Source: CAXGUU01 sp964012875 (GTDB taxonomy: Bacteria; Pseudomonadota; Gammaproteobacteria; Ga0077536). From it: a stretch of 25,538 nt of DNA. Below are positions 8,539 to 17,187 of this stretch, piece by piece (within the stretch, counting starts at the first letter, position 1; each line of letters begins with the position of its first letter). The notes beneath the pieces are model-generated. The model was given only the letters and a program-made list of their open reading frames with translations, was not told where the DNA came from and did not search any database. A program made the position numbers and the translations under genes. The stretch covers positions 1-25,538 of the forward strand of contig CAXGUU010000009.1 in the NCBI GenBank assembly GCA_964012875.1, in the 5' to 3' direction.

Positions 8539-8862
8539 ATGTCTGACGAAACTGAGCACCATCAAGACACCGGCGTTGCGCTGCAGGAAGCCGCGCCCAA
8601 GCTCAAAAAACCGCCGATGTACAAGGTCATCCTGTTGAACGATGACTACACGCCGATGGAATTTGTGGTCCACGTGCTAGAAAAATTTTTCAGTCTTAAT
8701 CGGCCGACAGCGACCCGTATCATGCTCGAGGTGCACACCCAAGGGAAAGGAGTGTGCGGTATATTCACCCACGAAATCGCCGAAACCAAAGTCTCCCAGG
8801 TAAACAGCTACGCACGTGACAATGAACACCCGTTGCTGTGCACGCTGGAGCTTGAATCCTGA
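8539..8862 (+). CDS. clpS: ATP-dependent Clp protease adaptor ClpS
   Basis: ClpS delivers N-end-rule substrates to the ClpAP protease. The 107-residue protein has a flexible N-terminal tail and the conserved core: YKVILLNDDYTPMEFVVHVLEKFF, IMLEVHTQGKGVCGIFTHEIAETK and a terminal HPLLCTLE. The NDDYTPMEF and VHTQG residues form the pocket for destabilising N-terminal amino acids. It is followed 23 bases later by clpA, the usual arrangement. Confidence 0.96.
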   Translation: MSDETEHHQDTGVALQEAAPKLKKPPMYKVILLNDDYTPMEFVVHVLEKFFSLNRPTATRIMLEVHTQGKGVCGIFTHEIAETKVSQVNSYARDNEHPLLCTLELES

Positions 8863-8885
8863 ACGAATACCCAGAGGTAGCACCA

Positions 8886-11147
8886 GTGCTGAGTAAGGAA
8901 CTTGAAGTCACGCTGAATATGGCCTTTAAGGAAGCGCGTGAACAGCGTCATGAATTCATGACCGTTGAGCATCTTTTACTGGCACTGCTCGATAATCCCA
9001 CCGCCGCAAAAGTACTGCGTGCATGTGGCGCTGATGTGAACTCGCTCAGGCGCCAGCTTAGCGACTTTATCCAGGAAAGTTCTCCAATATTGCCCGAAGA
9101 TGAAGACCGCGACACGCAACCCACACTCGGGTTCCAGCGTGTATTGCAACGCGCCGTCTTCCACGTGCAGTCCTCGGGAAAAAAGGAAGTCAACGGCGCC
9201 AACGTGCTAGTGGCGATATTCGGCGAGCGCGAATCGCACGCCGTGTACTTGTTGAACCAGCAAAACATCGCGAGGCTGGACGTGGTGAATTGTATTTCGC
9301 ACGGCATTTCGAAAGTCGGCGAAGAAGAATCGAACGAGGAGTTAAACGCTAACAGCGAAGACGAAACTGAACAAAGCGACAGCGCCAATAATGCGCTTAC
9401 AGCTTACTGCACCAACCTGAACGAACAGTCTGAACTGGGAAAGATCGACCCTTTAATCGGGCGCCAGGACGAAGTCGAGCGGACTATCCAGATTTTGTGC
9501 CGCCGACGCAAGAACAACCCTCTGTACGTGGGCGAAGCCGGCGTCGGCAAAACCGCCATCGCCGAAGGTCTGGCGAAAAAAATTGTCGACGGGGAAGTAC
9601 CCGAGGTACTCGAAAATGCCACCATCTACTCGCTCGACCTCGGCGCTTTGCTCGCCGGCACTAAATATCGCGGTGATTTCGAGAAACGTCTGAAAAATGT
9701 ATTGGCAGAACTCAAGCGTGAGGAAGGCGCCGTTCTGTTTATCGACGAAATTCATACCATCATCGGCGCAGGCGCCGCGTCCGGCGGCGTTATGGACGCG
9801 TCGAACCTGATCAAACCAATGCTGGCCTCGGGCGAACTTAAGTGCATTGGCTCGACCACCTACCAGGAGTACCGCGGTATTTTCGAGAAGGATCGCGCGC
9901 TGGCCCGCCGGTTCCAGAAAATCGACGTCGGCGAACCGAGCGAAGACGAAGCGGTAAAAATCCTCCAGGGTTTGAAATCTCGCTTCGAGGATCATCACGA
10001 AGTCCGGTATACCAGTCAGGCGCTGCGCTCGGCCGTCGAATTGACCAACCGTTATATCAATGACCGGCACTTGCCCGACAAGGCCATCGATATTATTGAC
10101 GAAGCGGGCGCGCGCCAGCGACTCATGCCGGCTTCAAAGCGCCGTAAAACGATCGGCGTCGGCGATATTGAAGACATCGTCGCCAAGATCGCACGCATCC
10201 CGCCAAAATCTGTTTCGACCTCTGACCGCGACGTGCTGAAAAACCTTGAGCGTGATCTGAAAATGGTCGTATTCGGTCAGAACGATGCCATTGAAACACT
10301 GGCCGCCGCGATCAAGATGACGCGGTCAGGGCTCGGCAGTACTGAGAAACCGATCGGCTCGTTCCTCTTTGCCGGTCCAACCGGAGTCGGCAAAACGGAA
10401 GTCACGCGCCAACTCGCAAACATTTTGGGCATCGAACTGATTCGCTTTGACATGTCAGAGTACATGGAACGACACACCGTGTCCAGGCTGATCGGCGCCC
10501 CGCCCGGTTACGTCGGCTACGATACCGGCGGACTGCTCACCGAAGCCGTGACAAAGGCTCCCCACGCGGTACTACTCCTGGATGAAATGGAAAAAGCTCA
10601 TCCCGATGTTTTCAACATCATGCTTCAGGTCATGGACCATGGCACGCTCACGGATACCAATGGGCGCAAGACGGATTTTCGTAACGTTATCATCGTGATG
10701 ACAACTAACGCCGGCGCTGAACGGATGAGCCGCTCCTCGATCGGTTTCACCATGCAGGATCACAGTTCTGACGCAATTGAAGAAATCAAACGCATGTTCA
10801 GCCCTGAATTTCGCAACCGGCTGGACGCGATCATTCAGTTCGGCTCGCTCGACGCTGAAACGATTTCACATGTCGTTGACAAATTCCTGGTCGATCTGGA
10901 AACGCAGCTTGACGGTAAGAGGGTGTCTATCGAAATCGATGACGAGGCGCGCACGTGGCTGGCAGAGCACGGCTACGACCCCATCATGGGCGCACGCCCT
11001 ATGAGCCGACTGATTCAGGAAAAGATCAAAAAACCACTGGCCGAAGAGTTGTTATTCGGACGATTGGCGAATGGCGGACAGGTCCTGATCACGGTCGACA
11101 ACGAGGATATCGCCGTCGAACTCAAGGTCGAAGAAGAAACTACTTAA
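8886..11147 (+). CDS. clpA: ATP-dependent Clp protease ATP-binding subunit ClpA
   Basis: ClpA is the hexameric AAA+ unfoldase that feeds substrates to ClpP. The 753-residue protein has the N-domain (MLSKELEVTLNMAF...HEFMTVEHLLLALL, where ClpS docks) and an acidic Ser/Asn-rich linker at about 145-170. The first AAA module has Walker A GEAGVGKT near 216 and Walker B LFIDEIHT; the second has GPTGVGKT near 497 and LLLDEMEKAH. The C-terminus has the GARPMSRLIQ sensor 2 region. Start is GTG at 8886, with only a moderate upstream AGAGGT. clpP is not in the window. Confidence 0.96.
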   Translation: MLSKELEVTLNMAFKEAREQRHEFMTVEHLLLALLDNPTAAKVLRACGADVNSLRRQLSDFIQESSPILPEDEDRDTQPTLGFQRVLQRAVFHVQSSGKKEVNGANVLVAIFGERESHAVYLLNQQNIARLDVVNCISHGISKVGEEESNEELNANSEDETEQSDSANNALTAYCTNLNEQSELGKIDPLIGRQDEVERTIQILCRRRKNNPLYVGEAGVGKTAIAEGLAKKIVDGEVPEVLENATIYSLDLGALLAGTKYRGDFEKRLKNVLAELKREEGAVLFIDEIHTIIGAGAASGGVMDASNLIKPMLASGELKCIGSTTYQEYRGIFEKDRALARRFQKIDVGEPSEDEAVKILQGLKSRFEDHHEVRYTSQALRSAVELTNRYINDRHLPDKAIDIIDEAGARQRLMPASKRRKTIGVGDIEDIVAKIARIPPKSVSTSDRDVLKNLERDLKMVVFGQNDAIETLAAAIKMTRSGLGSTEKPIGSFLFAGPTGVGKTEVTRQLANILGIELIRFDMSEYMERHTVSRLIGAPPGYVGYDTGGLLTEAVTKAPHAVLLLDEMEKAHPDVFNIMLQVMDHGTLTDTNGRKTDFRNVIIVMTTNAGAERMSRSSIGFTMQDHSSDAIEEIKRMFSPEFRNRLDAIIQFGSLDAETISHVVDKFLVDLETQLDGKRVSIEIDDEARTWLAEHGYDPIMGARPMSRLIQEKIKKPLAEELLFGRLANGGQVLITVDNEDIAVELKVEEETT

Positions 11148-11204
11148 GGCACCCGCGCGCGCTTCTTTTTCGATACCACGCGTGGCAGCAGTGCGCCGCG
11201 CGAA

Positions 11205-12527
11205 TCACTCAACCAGCATTTTTGTCAGTACGGCCGAGTTGCGCTGGAAGTTGTACAGGGCCTTGCGGTCGACGGGCAAGCTATCGACTCCCGTAACCAC
11301 GTAGCCCTGCTCGGTAAACCACTGGGTGGCCTGCGTGGTTAAGACGAAGACGCTGGCCAACCCGGTTTCTACTGCTCGTGCTTCGAGAGCGCGAATCAGG
11401 GTGTCGCCGAAAGAGCTGCCCCGGTAATCGGGGTGGACAACGATGCAAGCCAGCTCCCCACTCAGATGTTCCGGAAAGGGGTACAGTGCACCACAGGCGA
11501 CCACCGTATTCTCACGTACCATCACCACGAAGTGGTCGATCTCACTCTCGAGCTTTTCACGCGATCGCTTGACCAGGATCCCCTGACGCTCGAGCGGGGC
11601 AGCCAGGTCAACGATGCCCCCAACGTCGTCTAGCCTAGCCTCGCGAAGTTGATCGAAAGGAGCATTGCTGATCATCGTTCCGATGCCGTCGCGAGTCAGC
11701 ACTTCCGCTAGCAGCGCACCGTCAACGGCAAATGGCAGGATGTGCACACGAGCGACGCCCAACTGGCACGCCCTGACAGCAGTGTCCACAAGGTCCCGCT
11801 CAAATGACTCGTGCTCGAACTGGTCTCGAACGGCGCGCGCTTCCGTGAGGGTCAATTGTCGATGTATACCACCTTCGGGACGCGCGATACCAGCCGCCGA
11901 GTCGAGCAAGATGAGCTTGGCCGCACCCAGCTCGCTGGCAATACTGGCGGCGAGTGTTGAACCTTTAAGGTTAAAAAGTTCACCACTCGGCGAATACCCA
12001 AGCGGTGGTAACAGGACGATGTCGCCCTGTGCCAGTTGCCGCTCGATGAGCGTTCGTTCAACACGCCGCACCTGGCCGCTGAAACCCAAATCCACACCGC
12101 CAATAACCCCGAGCGGGCGCGCGACAACGAAATTGCCACTGGCGACCCGGGCAATCTGGCCGCTGCGGTGACTGAATGAGAACTTGGCCTCGAGGTCTAA
12201 ACGAAGACTACCGACAATTTGACGCACAACGTCCATCGTCTCGGCGTCGCAGACCCTCACCCCGGATTGAATTTCGCTTACTATCCCGGCCGCAGCGAGC
12301 CCTGCGACGATTTGCGGGCGCGCACCGAATACCACCACCGTACGAATTCCGACTGCAGCCAGGAGACTGATATCGCGGGTAATGCCGTCGACGAATCCCT
12401 CACTTAATGCTTCTCCGCTCAGGTAGACAACGAAAGTCTTCCCGCGGTGTTCCTGGAAATAGGGCGACACCTGACGCAGCCAGGCTGCTGCCCCGTACGT
12501 ACCGTTACCCGCAATTTCACTCGACAT
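11205..12527 (-). CDS. argA: Amino-acid N-acetyltransferase (N-acetylglutamate synthase)
   Basis: ArgA acetylates glutamate with acetyl-CoA, the first step of arginine synthesis. The 440-residue protein has the two-domain layout of the classical enzyme. The N-terminal amino-acid-kinase-like domain (FVVYLSGEAL, VVVFGARPQI, LLPPLGYSPSGELFNLKG) binds the arginine feedback inhibitor. The C-terminal GNAT domain has ACIVVHPDYRGSSFGDTLIRALE, the acetyl-CoA loop, and ends YNFQRNSAVLTKMLVE. The start overlaps the ancestral end of the broken argE frame by 11 bases, indicating a former argE-argA operon. Confidence 0.95.
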   Translation of the reverse strand: MSSEIAGNGTYGAAAWLRQVSPYFQEHRGKTFVVYLSGEALSEGFVDGITRDISLLAAVGIRTVVVFGARPQIVAGLAAAGIVSEIQSGVRVCDAETMDVVRQIVGSLRLDLEAKFSFSHRSGQIARVASGNFVVARPLGVIGGVDLGFSGQVRRVERTLIERQLAQGDIVLLPPLGYSPSGELFNLKGSTLAASIASELGAAKLILLDSAAGIARPEGGIHRQLTLTEARAVRDQFEHESFERDLVDTAVRACQLGVARVHILPFAVDGALLAEVLTRDGIGTMISNAPFDQLREARLDDVGGIVDLAAPLERQGILVKRSREKLESEIDHFVVMVRENTVVACGALYPFPEHLSGELACIVVHPDYRGSSFGDTLIRALEARAVETGLASVFVLTTQATQWFTEQGYVVTGVDSLPVDRKALYNFQRNSAVLTKMLVE

Positions 12528-13220
12528 CGCAGCAAAACCTTTGAATCAGAGTTCGCAGGATATCGACCATACGCATGGTGCGTTCGATCTCGACATGCTC
12601 ATTGGGTTGATGTGCGGTTGCAATATTTGCGGGTCCGAAAATGACCGACTCGTAACCCATTTCATTGAGAAACGGGCCTTCCCGTCCCGAAGGCGACCGT
12701 CTGGGCGGCGTTGCCGCTCAATTCCACCAGCGCCGTAACGAGGCGGGAGCTGGGCTTCGTCTCCATCGCGGGCATCGGCTAGAGTGCTTTCCTCGTCGGC
12801 CGTCGCGAGCACTGTGAGCGGTTGCTTGAATGAGTGACGGTCTATGCCATTGAGCGCCGCTATGACACAGGGAACGAACACTTTCATGTAGGCGCTGCCC
12901 GATCCGAACCAACAGCCATCCCGCTCGTCCAGTTTGAACCGGCCGGATTCCCGGCGTTGGCGATCGAATGGTACGGTATCGGTGTGTCCCGATAAGATCA
13001 GCCCGCCGCTGCCCGCACCGATTCGTCCGATCACGTTCTGTTTTTCGGGTGTCGTCGAAACCGGCTCGCGTCGGCAATCCAGCCCGAGATCAGAAAACCA
13101 CTCGTGCAAGCGCTCAACGACGCCGATATTTGACATATCGTGTGCCGGATCGATAGCGCTGACGCTGGGCATCGCAACGAGTTCGGCCAGCTGCATTTTG
13201 ATTTGGTCCTGCATGCTCAT
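12517..13220 (-). pseudogene. argE: argE pseudogene (acetylornithine deacetylase, internally deleted and frameshifted)
   Basis: Intact ArgE removes the acetyl group from N-acetylornithine and is about 385 residues. The N-terminal 140 residues are clearly ArgE (LVAMPSVSA, GLILSGHTDTVPFD, LTVLATADEEST). The metal-site motif GLGTADMKG has become GSGSAYMKV, losing its Asp ligand. After TADEESTLADAR the frame jumps to METKPSSRLVTALVELSG in a second frame, corresponding to a position about 165 residues further along E. coli ArgE: a deletion of about 0.5 kb. An extra G near 12688 (GACGGGAAGG instead of GACGGAAGG) then shifts into a third frame, which restores GPFLNEMGYESVIFGPANI and AHQPNEHVEIERTMRM up to a TGA at 12517. 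The continuous open frame 12546-13220 is therefore not a functional protein. Confidence 0.92.
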
Positions 13221-13381
13221 CTGTCATTCTGGAAACATGTACTTCGCGCTAAAAAGGCCGGGATTCTAATCGCGGTTCCCCTGCTTGTGTATGCGGATCC
13301 GCACACAGGGGCGAAGTGGCTCACTGCTGCGAAGGTACGGATGTGGCGTGCGGATTTCGGTCAACGCAGCCCCCGGGCCGG

Positions 13382-13984
13382 CTACATCACTTTCTTGTAG
13401 TCGTTGTAATACTTCAATACGCGCCGAACATAGGTCTGGGTTTCGATGTAAGGCGGCACCTCATGCCCGTTGCGAATAACAGTGTTCTCACCGGCGTTGT
13501 AGGCCGCGAGTGCGAGTACCAGATTGTTGTCGAACATGTTCAGCAAATCGCGCAGATAGCGTGTGCCACCGCTGACGTTGGCGCGCGGATCACGGCGATT
13601 GGACACCCCATATCGCTCCGCCGTACCGGGCATGAGCTGCATCAACCCGACCGCTCCGGCAGATGACACAGCCTCGGCGTCGTAAGCAGATTCAGCCGTG
13701 ATGACCGCATGCAGCAAAGCCGGCGGCAGTCGATGAGCTCTGGCAGCCCGCGCAATGGTCGATTCGAAGCGTTTTCGATTGGCCTTGAAATTACCGCTGC
13801 GCGATTCCGCCTTCTTCCAACCTTTCCAGGTCTTGACCAGACGTTTGTAGCCGTCGTGCTGGGGCCGATCGGTCAGGTGGACGCGCCCGTGTTTATCGAC
13901 GTACTTGTAAATGTCGGCCCCCGCCAGTAATGGCAGCACCGCCATGCACGCACAAATTCCAAAGAATGAAAGCAGCTTTTTCAT
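13382..13984 (-). CDS. Secreted lytic transglycosylase with DUF4124 and SLT domains
   Basis: The 200-residue protein begins with a signal peptide (MKKLLSFFGICACMAVLPLLAGA, cleavage probably just after). A short DUF4124-type segment follows (DIYKYVDKHGRVHLTDRP), then a basic linker. The SLT lysozyme-like domain has catalytic Glu at residue 98 (AVITAESAYD), GLMQLMPGTAERYGV at 113-127, and AAYNAGENTV near the end. Such enzymes cleave the glycan of peptidoglycan in the periplasm, forming 1,6-anhydro-muropeptides. No clear Shine-Dalgarno precedes ATG 13984; instead CGTATaaATACG lies at 13986-13997, preceded by an AT-rich promoter-like region. Confidence 0.9.
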   Translation of the reverse strand: MKKLLSFFGICACMAVLPLLAGADIYKYVDKHGRVHLTDRPQHDGYKRLVKTWKGWKKAESRSGNFKANRKRFESTIARAARAHRLPPALLHAVITAESAYDAEAVSSAGAVGLMQLMPGTAERYGVSNRRDPRANVSGGTRYLRDLLNMFDNNLVLALAAYNAGENTVIRNGHEVPPYIETQTYVRRVLKYYNDYKKVM

Positions 13985-14085
13985 TCGTATAAATACGGTT
14001 ACGAGATATAAATAATGTAAATTATATTAATAGTTTATAAATTTATGATAAATAATCAAATTTATCGATGACTTTCAAAATCTGA
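13985..14085. other. AT-rich intergenic patch upstream of the transglycosylase gene
   Basis: About 100 bases are strongly AT-rich (runs such as ATATAAATAAT and TTTATAAATTTATG) in an otherwise GC-rich region. The remaining intergenic sequence to 14247 returns to normal composition and holds no gene that I can see. The patch contains the promoter candidate listed separately and could bind a nucleoid protein; that is inference. Confidence 0.6.
14021..14051 (-). promoter_or_regulatory. Candidate sigma70 promoter of the lytic transglycosylase gene
   Basis: On the minus strand there is a perfect TATAAT -10 box (14021-14026) with TTATCA (14046-14051) as a 4/6 -35 box, separated by 19 bases and surrounded by A/T runs like an UP element. 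Transcription would begin near 14014, about 30 bases before the ATG. The spacer is longer than ideal. Confidence 0.45.
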
Positions 14086-14247
14086 CGCGATGTTTATCGC
14101 GCTCAACTTATCCGACGCCGCGGAGCAATCCTGAAATAGCCCGATTGTTCAACGGCTTAGTCTGTAGGAACTGAATTCAATCAAGCCAAGCGTGGGACAG
14201 TCGCCAAATCGATGGATTCAGGTTCGCAGTCGCAATACCGTCAGCGT

Positions 14248-15147
14248 TCACGGTGATTGCTCAGTTTCAGCCACCCAGTCGGCCCGACTCTTGAACCCAC
14301 TCACCAGCGCCAGCTTCTCCGGCGTCAGAACGCGGGCCAGCGGGCGGCCATCGATGATCCAGGTTGGATAGTTGCGAATTTCCTTGACCTCGCATTCGGT
14401 TGCACGCGGTCCCCTTGGACCGCGTGGGGCACATTCAACATAGGGCAATTGGTCCGCCGCGGTGCCGAATATGTCTTTCTGCTCCTGACAATGCGGACAC
14501 CAGCTGGCGCCGTAGAACTTTATCTCACGCTCGCCGAGGTGCCGCGCCAGCGCCAGGAGATAGGGATCGGCCGGAGCGGTTGCTCGAAACAGTCCCACGG
14601 CACCCGCGTGCATCGCCGCCGCCAGTGCCACTGCGGTCACTAAGCCCGCAGCACGTAACTTTAATTTGATGCCGCGATATCGCGTTCGCCATGTCAACGC
14701 AAAAGCGACTGTCAGAATGACCAGCGATGTAAGGCAATAGACACACCAGGCGTTGATTACAAATGCGGACACGGCAGCGAAATAGACGCTCAGAAAAAAG
14801 CCAACGGTGACCAGGAATGCGGTCAGGGTCGTAAATCGATGTCTGCGTCGGCCGTCGATTACGAGCAAGACCAGCAGCACGTAGAATCCGAGCCCCCACA
14901 GGGCCAAAGGCACGCCGAGAAAAATTGACCAGGCACTTGACTGCACAATGTCGCAGCCGCTGTCGGCACCGCAATACGGCAATCCCGAGGTTTCGGTGAG
15001 CCCCCACACCAGCAGGCTGGTAACGACAACACCCGCGGCAGCGCAGATCATCATCGGCCAGTCGGGCATGATTGAGTCCTGCGACGCAGAACTTTGATCT
15101 GCTTTGCCGGTTTGCTGCGATTTCTTACGCCTGGATTTTCTTGCCAT
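14248..15147 (-). CDS. Vitamin K epoxide reductase (VKOR)-thioredoxin fusion, membrane thiol oxidoreductase
   Basis: Residues 1-27 are basic and cytoplasmic. Residues 30-185 form the multi-helix VKOR domain with the loop cysteines C59 and C65 (PYCGADSGCD) and the quinone-reducing CxxC at 135-138 (WCVYC). A thioredoxin-like domain follows, with CPHC at 217-220 (FYGASWCPHCQEQK) and YPTWIIDG as the cis-Pro region. Bacterial VKOR homologues pass electrons from substrate thiols to quinone and act as DsbB equivalents, so the fused domain probably oxidises or isomerises exported protein disulfides. ATG at 15147 gives 299 residues; an in-frame GTG four codons upstream (15159) is possible, and neither has a strong ribosome site. 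Confidence 0.9.
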   Translation of the reverse strand: MARKSRRKKSQQTGKADQSSASQDSIMPDWPMMICAAAGVVVTSLLVWGLTETSGLPYCGADSGCDIVQSSAWSIFLGVPLALWGLGFYVLLVLLVIDGRRRHRFTTLTAFLVTVGFFLSVYFAAVSAFVINAWCVYCLTSLVILTVAFALTWRTRYRGIKLKLRAAGLVTAVALAAAMHAGAVGLFRATAPADPYLLALARHLGEREIKFYGASWCPHCQEQKDIFGTAADQLPYVECAPRGPRGPRATECEVKEIRNYPTWIIDGRPLARVLTPEKLALVSGFKSRADWVAETEQSP

Positions 15148-15254
15148 CTTGTAGACCACATGGTGTCTTGAAACGGTCCGGAAAAGTGTACCTCAGGGCG
15201 TGTCCGGTCGTGACATTCGCCGTCGCCGCGGCGGTTAGAGTAGACTCATAAGCC

Positions 15255-16226
15255 ATGGCGATTTCCTTGGCATCAATTTCAAAACAGTTTGATATTCCGT
15301 TCGAAGGCAATGGCGATGCCAGCCTCGACGGCGTGTGCGGGTTGTCCGACAACCGCTCCGCCCACCTCTCGTTTATTGCTCATGCGAAATACCTGAGCGA
15401 GGCCGAAAATTCGGATATCCCGTGCTTTGTTACACGCCCCGACTTGCCGGTGGCCGGGAAATCGATGCTCATCCATGAACATCCGGAATGGGCAATCGCG
15501 CAAATCTCCCGGGCCTTCGCGCCATCACAGCTGGCAGACCTTGATGGCATTTCGGCGCATGCAGTCATCGACGAATCAGCAACCCTGGGAGATGCTGTCA
15601 GCATCGGTGCCAATGTGGTCATTGGGAAAAACGTAACCATCGGCGCGCGCACCAAGCTGTTCCCCAATGTCGTTGTTATGGACCGCTGCCGGCTCGGCGA
15701 TGATTGCGTCGTCTATCCGAACTGCACTATCAGAGAAGATAGCGAACTCGGCGACCGCGTGATTCTTCAGCCTGGTGTCTCCATAGGCGGAGACGGTTAC
15801 GGCTTCGTACTACACGAAGGACGCCACGAGAAAATTCCGCAACTTGGGCGCGTGGTCCTGCAAGACGATGTCGAAGTCGGTGCCAACTCCACCATCGACC
15901 GCGCGCGATTCAGCGAAACGCGGGTCGGGCGTGGCACCAAGATCGACAATCTTGTGATGCTGGCGCACAACGTCGTGACCGGTGAAGACTGCCTGCTGGT
16001 TTCGCAGGTTGGCGTTTCGGGCAGCACGCGCCTCGGCGACCGGGTGACACTGGCCGGACAGGTTGGAACCGTCGGACACGTTAATGTCACCGACGACGTG
16101 ACCGTCCTTGGCAAGGGCGGTATTACCAAGGACATTGGCGAAGCGGGCGTCTATGCGGGAATGCCGTTAAAACCTGCCAGACTGTGGCGTCGGGCAATGG
16201 CGCGACTCTACGCCGGCCTTAAGTAG
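15255..16226 (+). CDS. lpxD: UDP-3-O-(3-hydroxyacyl)glucosamine N-acyltransferase, LpxD
   Basis: LpxD adds the second 3-hydroxyacyl chain (from acyl-ACP) during lipid A synthesis. The 323-residue protein has the N-terminal uridine-binding domain, then many left-handed beta-helix hexapeptide repeats (IGANVVIGKNVTIGA). The core GGDGYGFVLHEGRHEKIPQLGRVV is present, followed by STIDRARFSETRVGRGTKIDN and the catalytic His at 238 (LAHNV; H239 in E. coli). It ends with the usual GMPLKPARLWRR trimer region. It stands alone, not in the bamA-skp-lpxD-fabZ-lpxA cluster, so it may be a relocated or second copy. It converges on the DMT transporter gene with 12 bases between stops. Confidence 0.92.
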   Translation: MAISLASISKQFDIPFEGNGDASLDGVCGLSDNRSAHLSFIAHAKYLSEAENSDIPCFVTRPDLPVAGKSMLIHEHPEWAIAQISRAFAPSQLADLDGISAHAVIDESATLGDAVSIGANVVIGKNVTIGARTKLFPNVVVMDRCRLGDDCVVYPNCTIREDSELGDRVILQPGVSIGGDGYGFVLHEGRHEKIPQLGRVVLQDDVEVGANSTIDRARFSETRVGRGTKIDNLVMLAHNVVTGEDCLLVSQVGVSGSTRLGDRVTLAGQVGTVGHVNVTDDVTVLGKGGITKDIGEAGVYAGMPLKPARLWRRAMARLYAGLK

Positions 16227-16238
16227 GCCATCGCTTGT

Positions 16239-17156
16239 TTAAGAAGCCTGCGCAACCGCCTTTTGCCGAACCTCGAGAATCACGATCCCCACGACAATCA
16301 GGGCTGACCCGAAGTACTGGCTTACGGCCATGGATTCGCCGAGCAGGTAGACGGCGAAAATCATTGTTGCAGGCGGCCCGACACTGCTGACAATCGCTGC
16401 TCGTTCCGCCCCAATCTTGCGGATGCTGGCTGAGAACAAGAACAACGGCAAGACATTGGTAAACAAGGTCATCAGAAAGATATAGACCCAGGCTCGGGTC
16501 GGGATCACGAGGTCGGGCAGCGACGCCACGGCTGAGAAATGAATGGTCAGTGCGGCTGCGGCCGCGACCGAGGAATAGCCGATAAACGTCGCGCTGCTGG
16601 CGCGCCGCGTATAACGTTCATTCGCCATCATGTAATAAGCGAAGCCGCATGCCGAAATGAGGACCAGCAGCGCGCCCACCTGATTGGCGCGCCACAATGC
16701 ACCATTCGATCCGCCGACCGCGAATATGACGCCCACCCATGTCAACGCCACCGCGACCACGACGCGTGGCGCGGGCATGCGCCGATAAACAACTGCCCTG
16801 GCGATTACCACCAGCATGGGATAGGTAAACAGTAGCACCCGTTCGAGACTCGCGTCGATCAACTGCAAGGCAACAAAATCCAGCCAGGCGCCGAGGTAGT
16901 AGCAGGCGACTCCGACCAGCATCGCGCCTGCAATCAACCATGGGTTTACCGCCAGTACGCGACCCAAAGACGTCCGCGACAGCACCCACAGCCACACTAG
17001 AGGCTGTGCCATCCAGGCGCGCAGAAGCAGAGTAGCTTCGACGCTGACCCCTTCTGCATAGATAAATTTGGCGAGAATGCCCTTCAGCGAGATCAGCAAG
17101 GCCGCGACCACGATCAGTGCGACGTGTCCAAAATCACCGTGCTGCGGTGATGTCAT
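16239..17156 (-). CDS. DMT-superfamily (EamA) transporter
   Basis: The 305-residue product has about ten hydrophobic helices in two homologous halves, each like an EamA domain (ALLISLKGILAKFIYAEG...LLLRAWMAQPLVWLW; YSSVAAAAALTIHF...NVLPLFLFSASIRKIGAERAAIVSSVGPPATMIFAVYLLGE). EamA proteins move small metabolites such as amino acids across the inner membrane; the substrate and direction are not visible here. A GTG at 17195 would add 13 residues; the ATG at 17156 (MTSPQHGDFGHVAL) places the first helix in a more typical position. The last residues are short and polar, as is usual for the family. Confidence 0.85.
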   Translation of the reverse strand: MTSPQHGDFGHVALIVVAALLISLKGILAKFIYAEGVSVEATLLLRAWMAQPLVWLWVLSRTSLGRVLAVNPWLIAGAMLVGVACYYLGAWLDFVALQLIDASLERVLLFTYPMLVVIARAVVYRRMPAPRVVVAVALTWVGVIFAVGGSNGALWRANQVGALLVLISACGFAYYMMANERYTRRASSATFIGYSSVAAAAALTIHFSAVASLPDLVIPTRAWVYIFLMTLFTNVLPLFLFSASIRKIGAERAAIVSSVGPPATMIFAVYLLGESMAVSQYFGSALIVVGIVILEVRQKAVAQAS

Positions 17157-17187
17157 GATTCGTATTTCTTTTTGCTTTAAGGAGCCT

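Noticed and set aside
9453..10070. Minus-strand frame of about 205 codons inside clpA
   Set aside because: Antisense to conserved AAA+ coding sequence with no recognisable domain.
11176..11185. Palindrome CCACGCGTGG between clpA and argA stops
   Set aside because: Convergent gap might need a terminator, but the palindrome has no loop or T run; it may be chance in GC-rich DNA.
14086..14101. Perfect inverted repeat CGCGAT-GTTT-ATCGCG
   Set aside because: Could be a terminator after the VKOR gene, but there is no proper T tract on either side and it lies about 150 bases past the stop.
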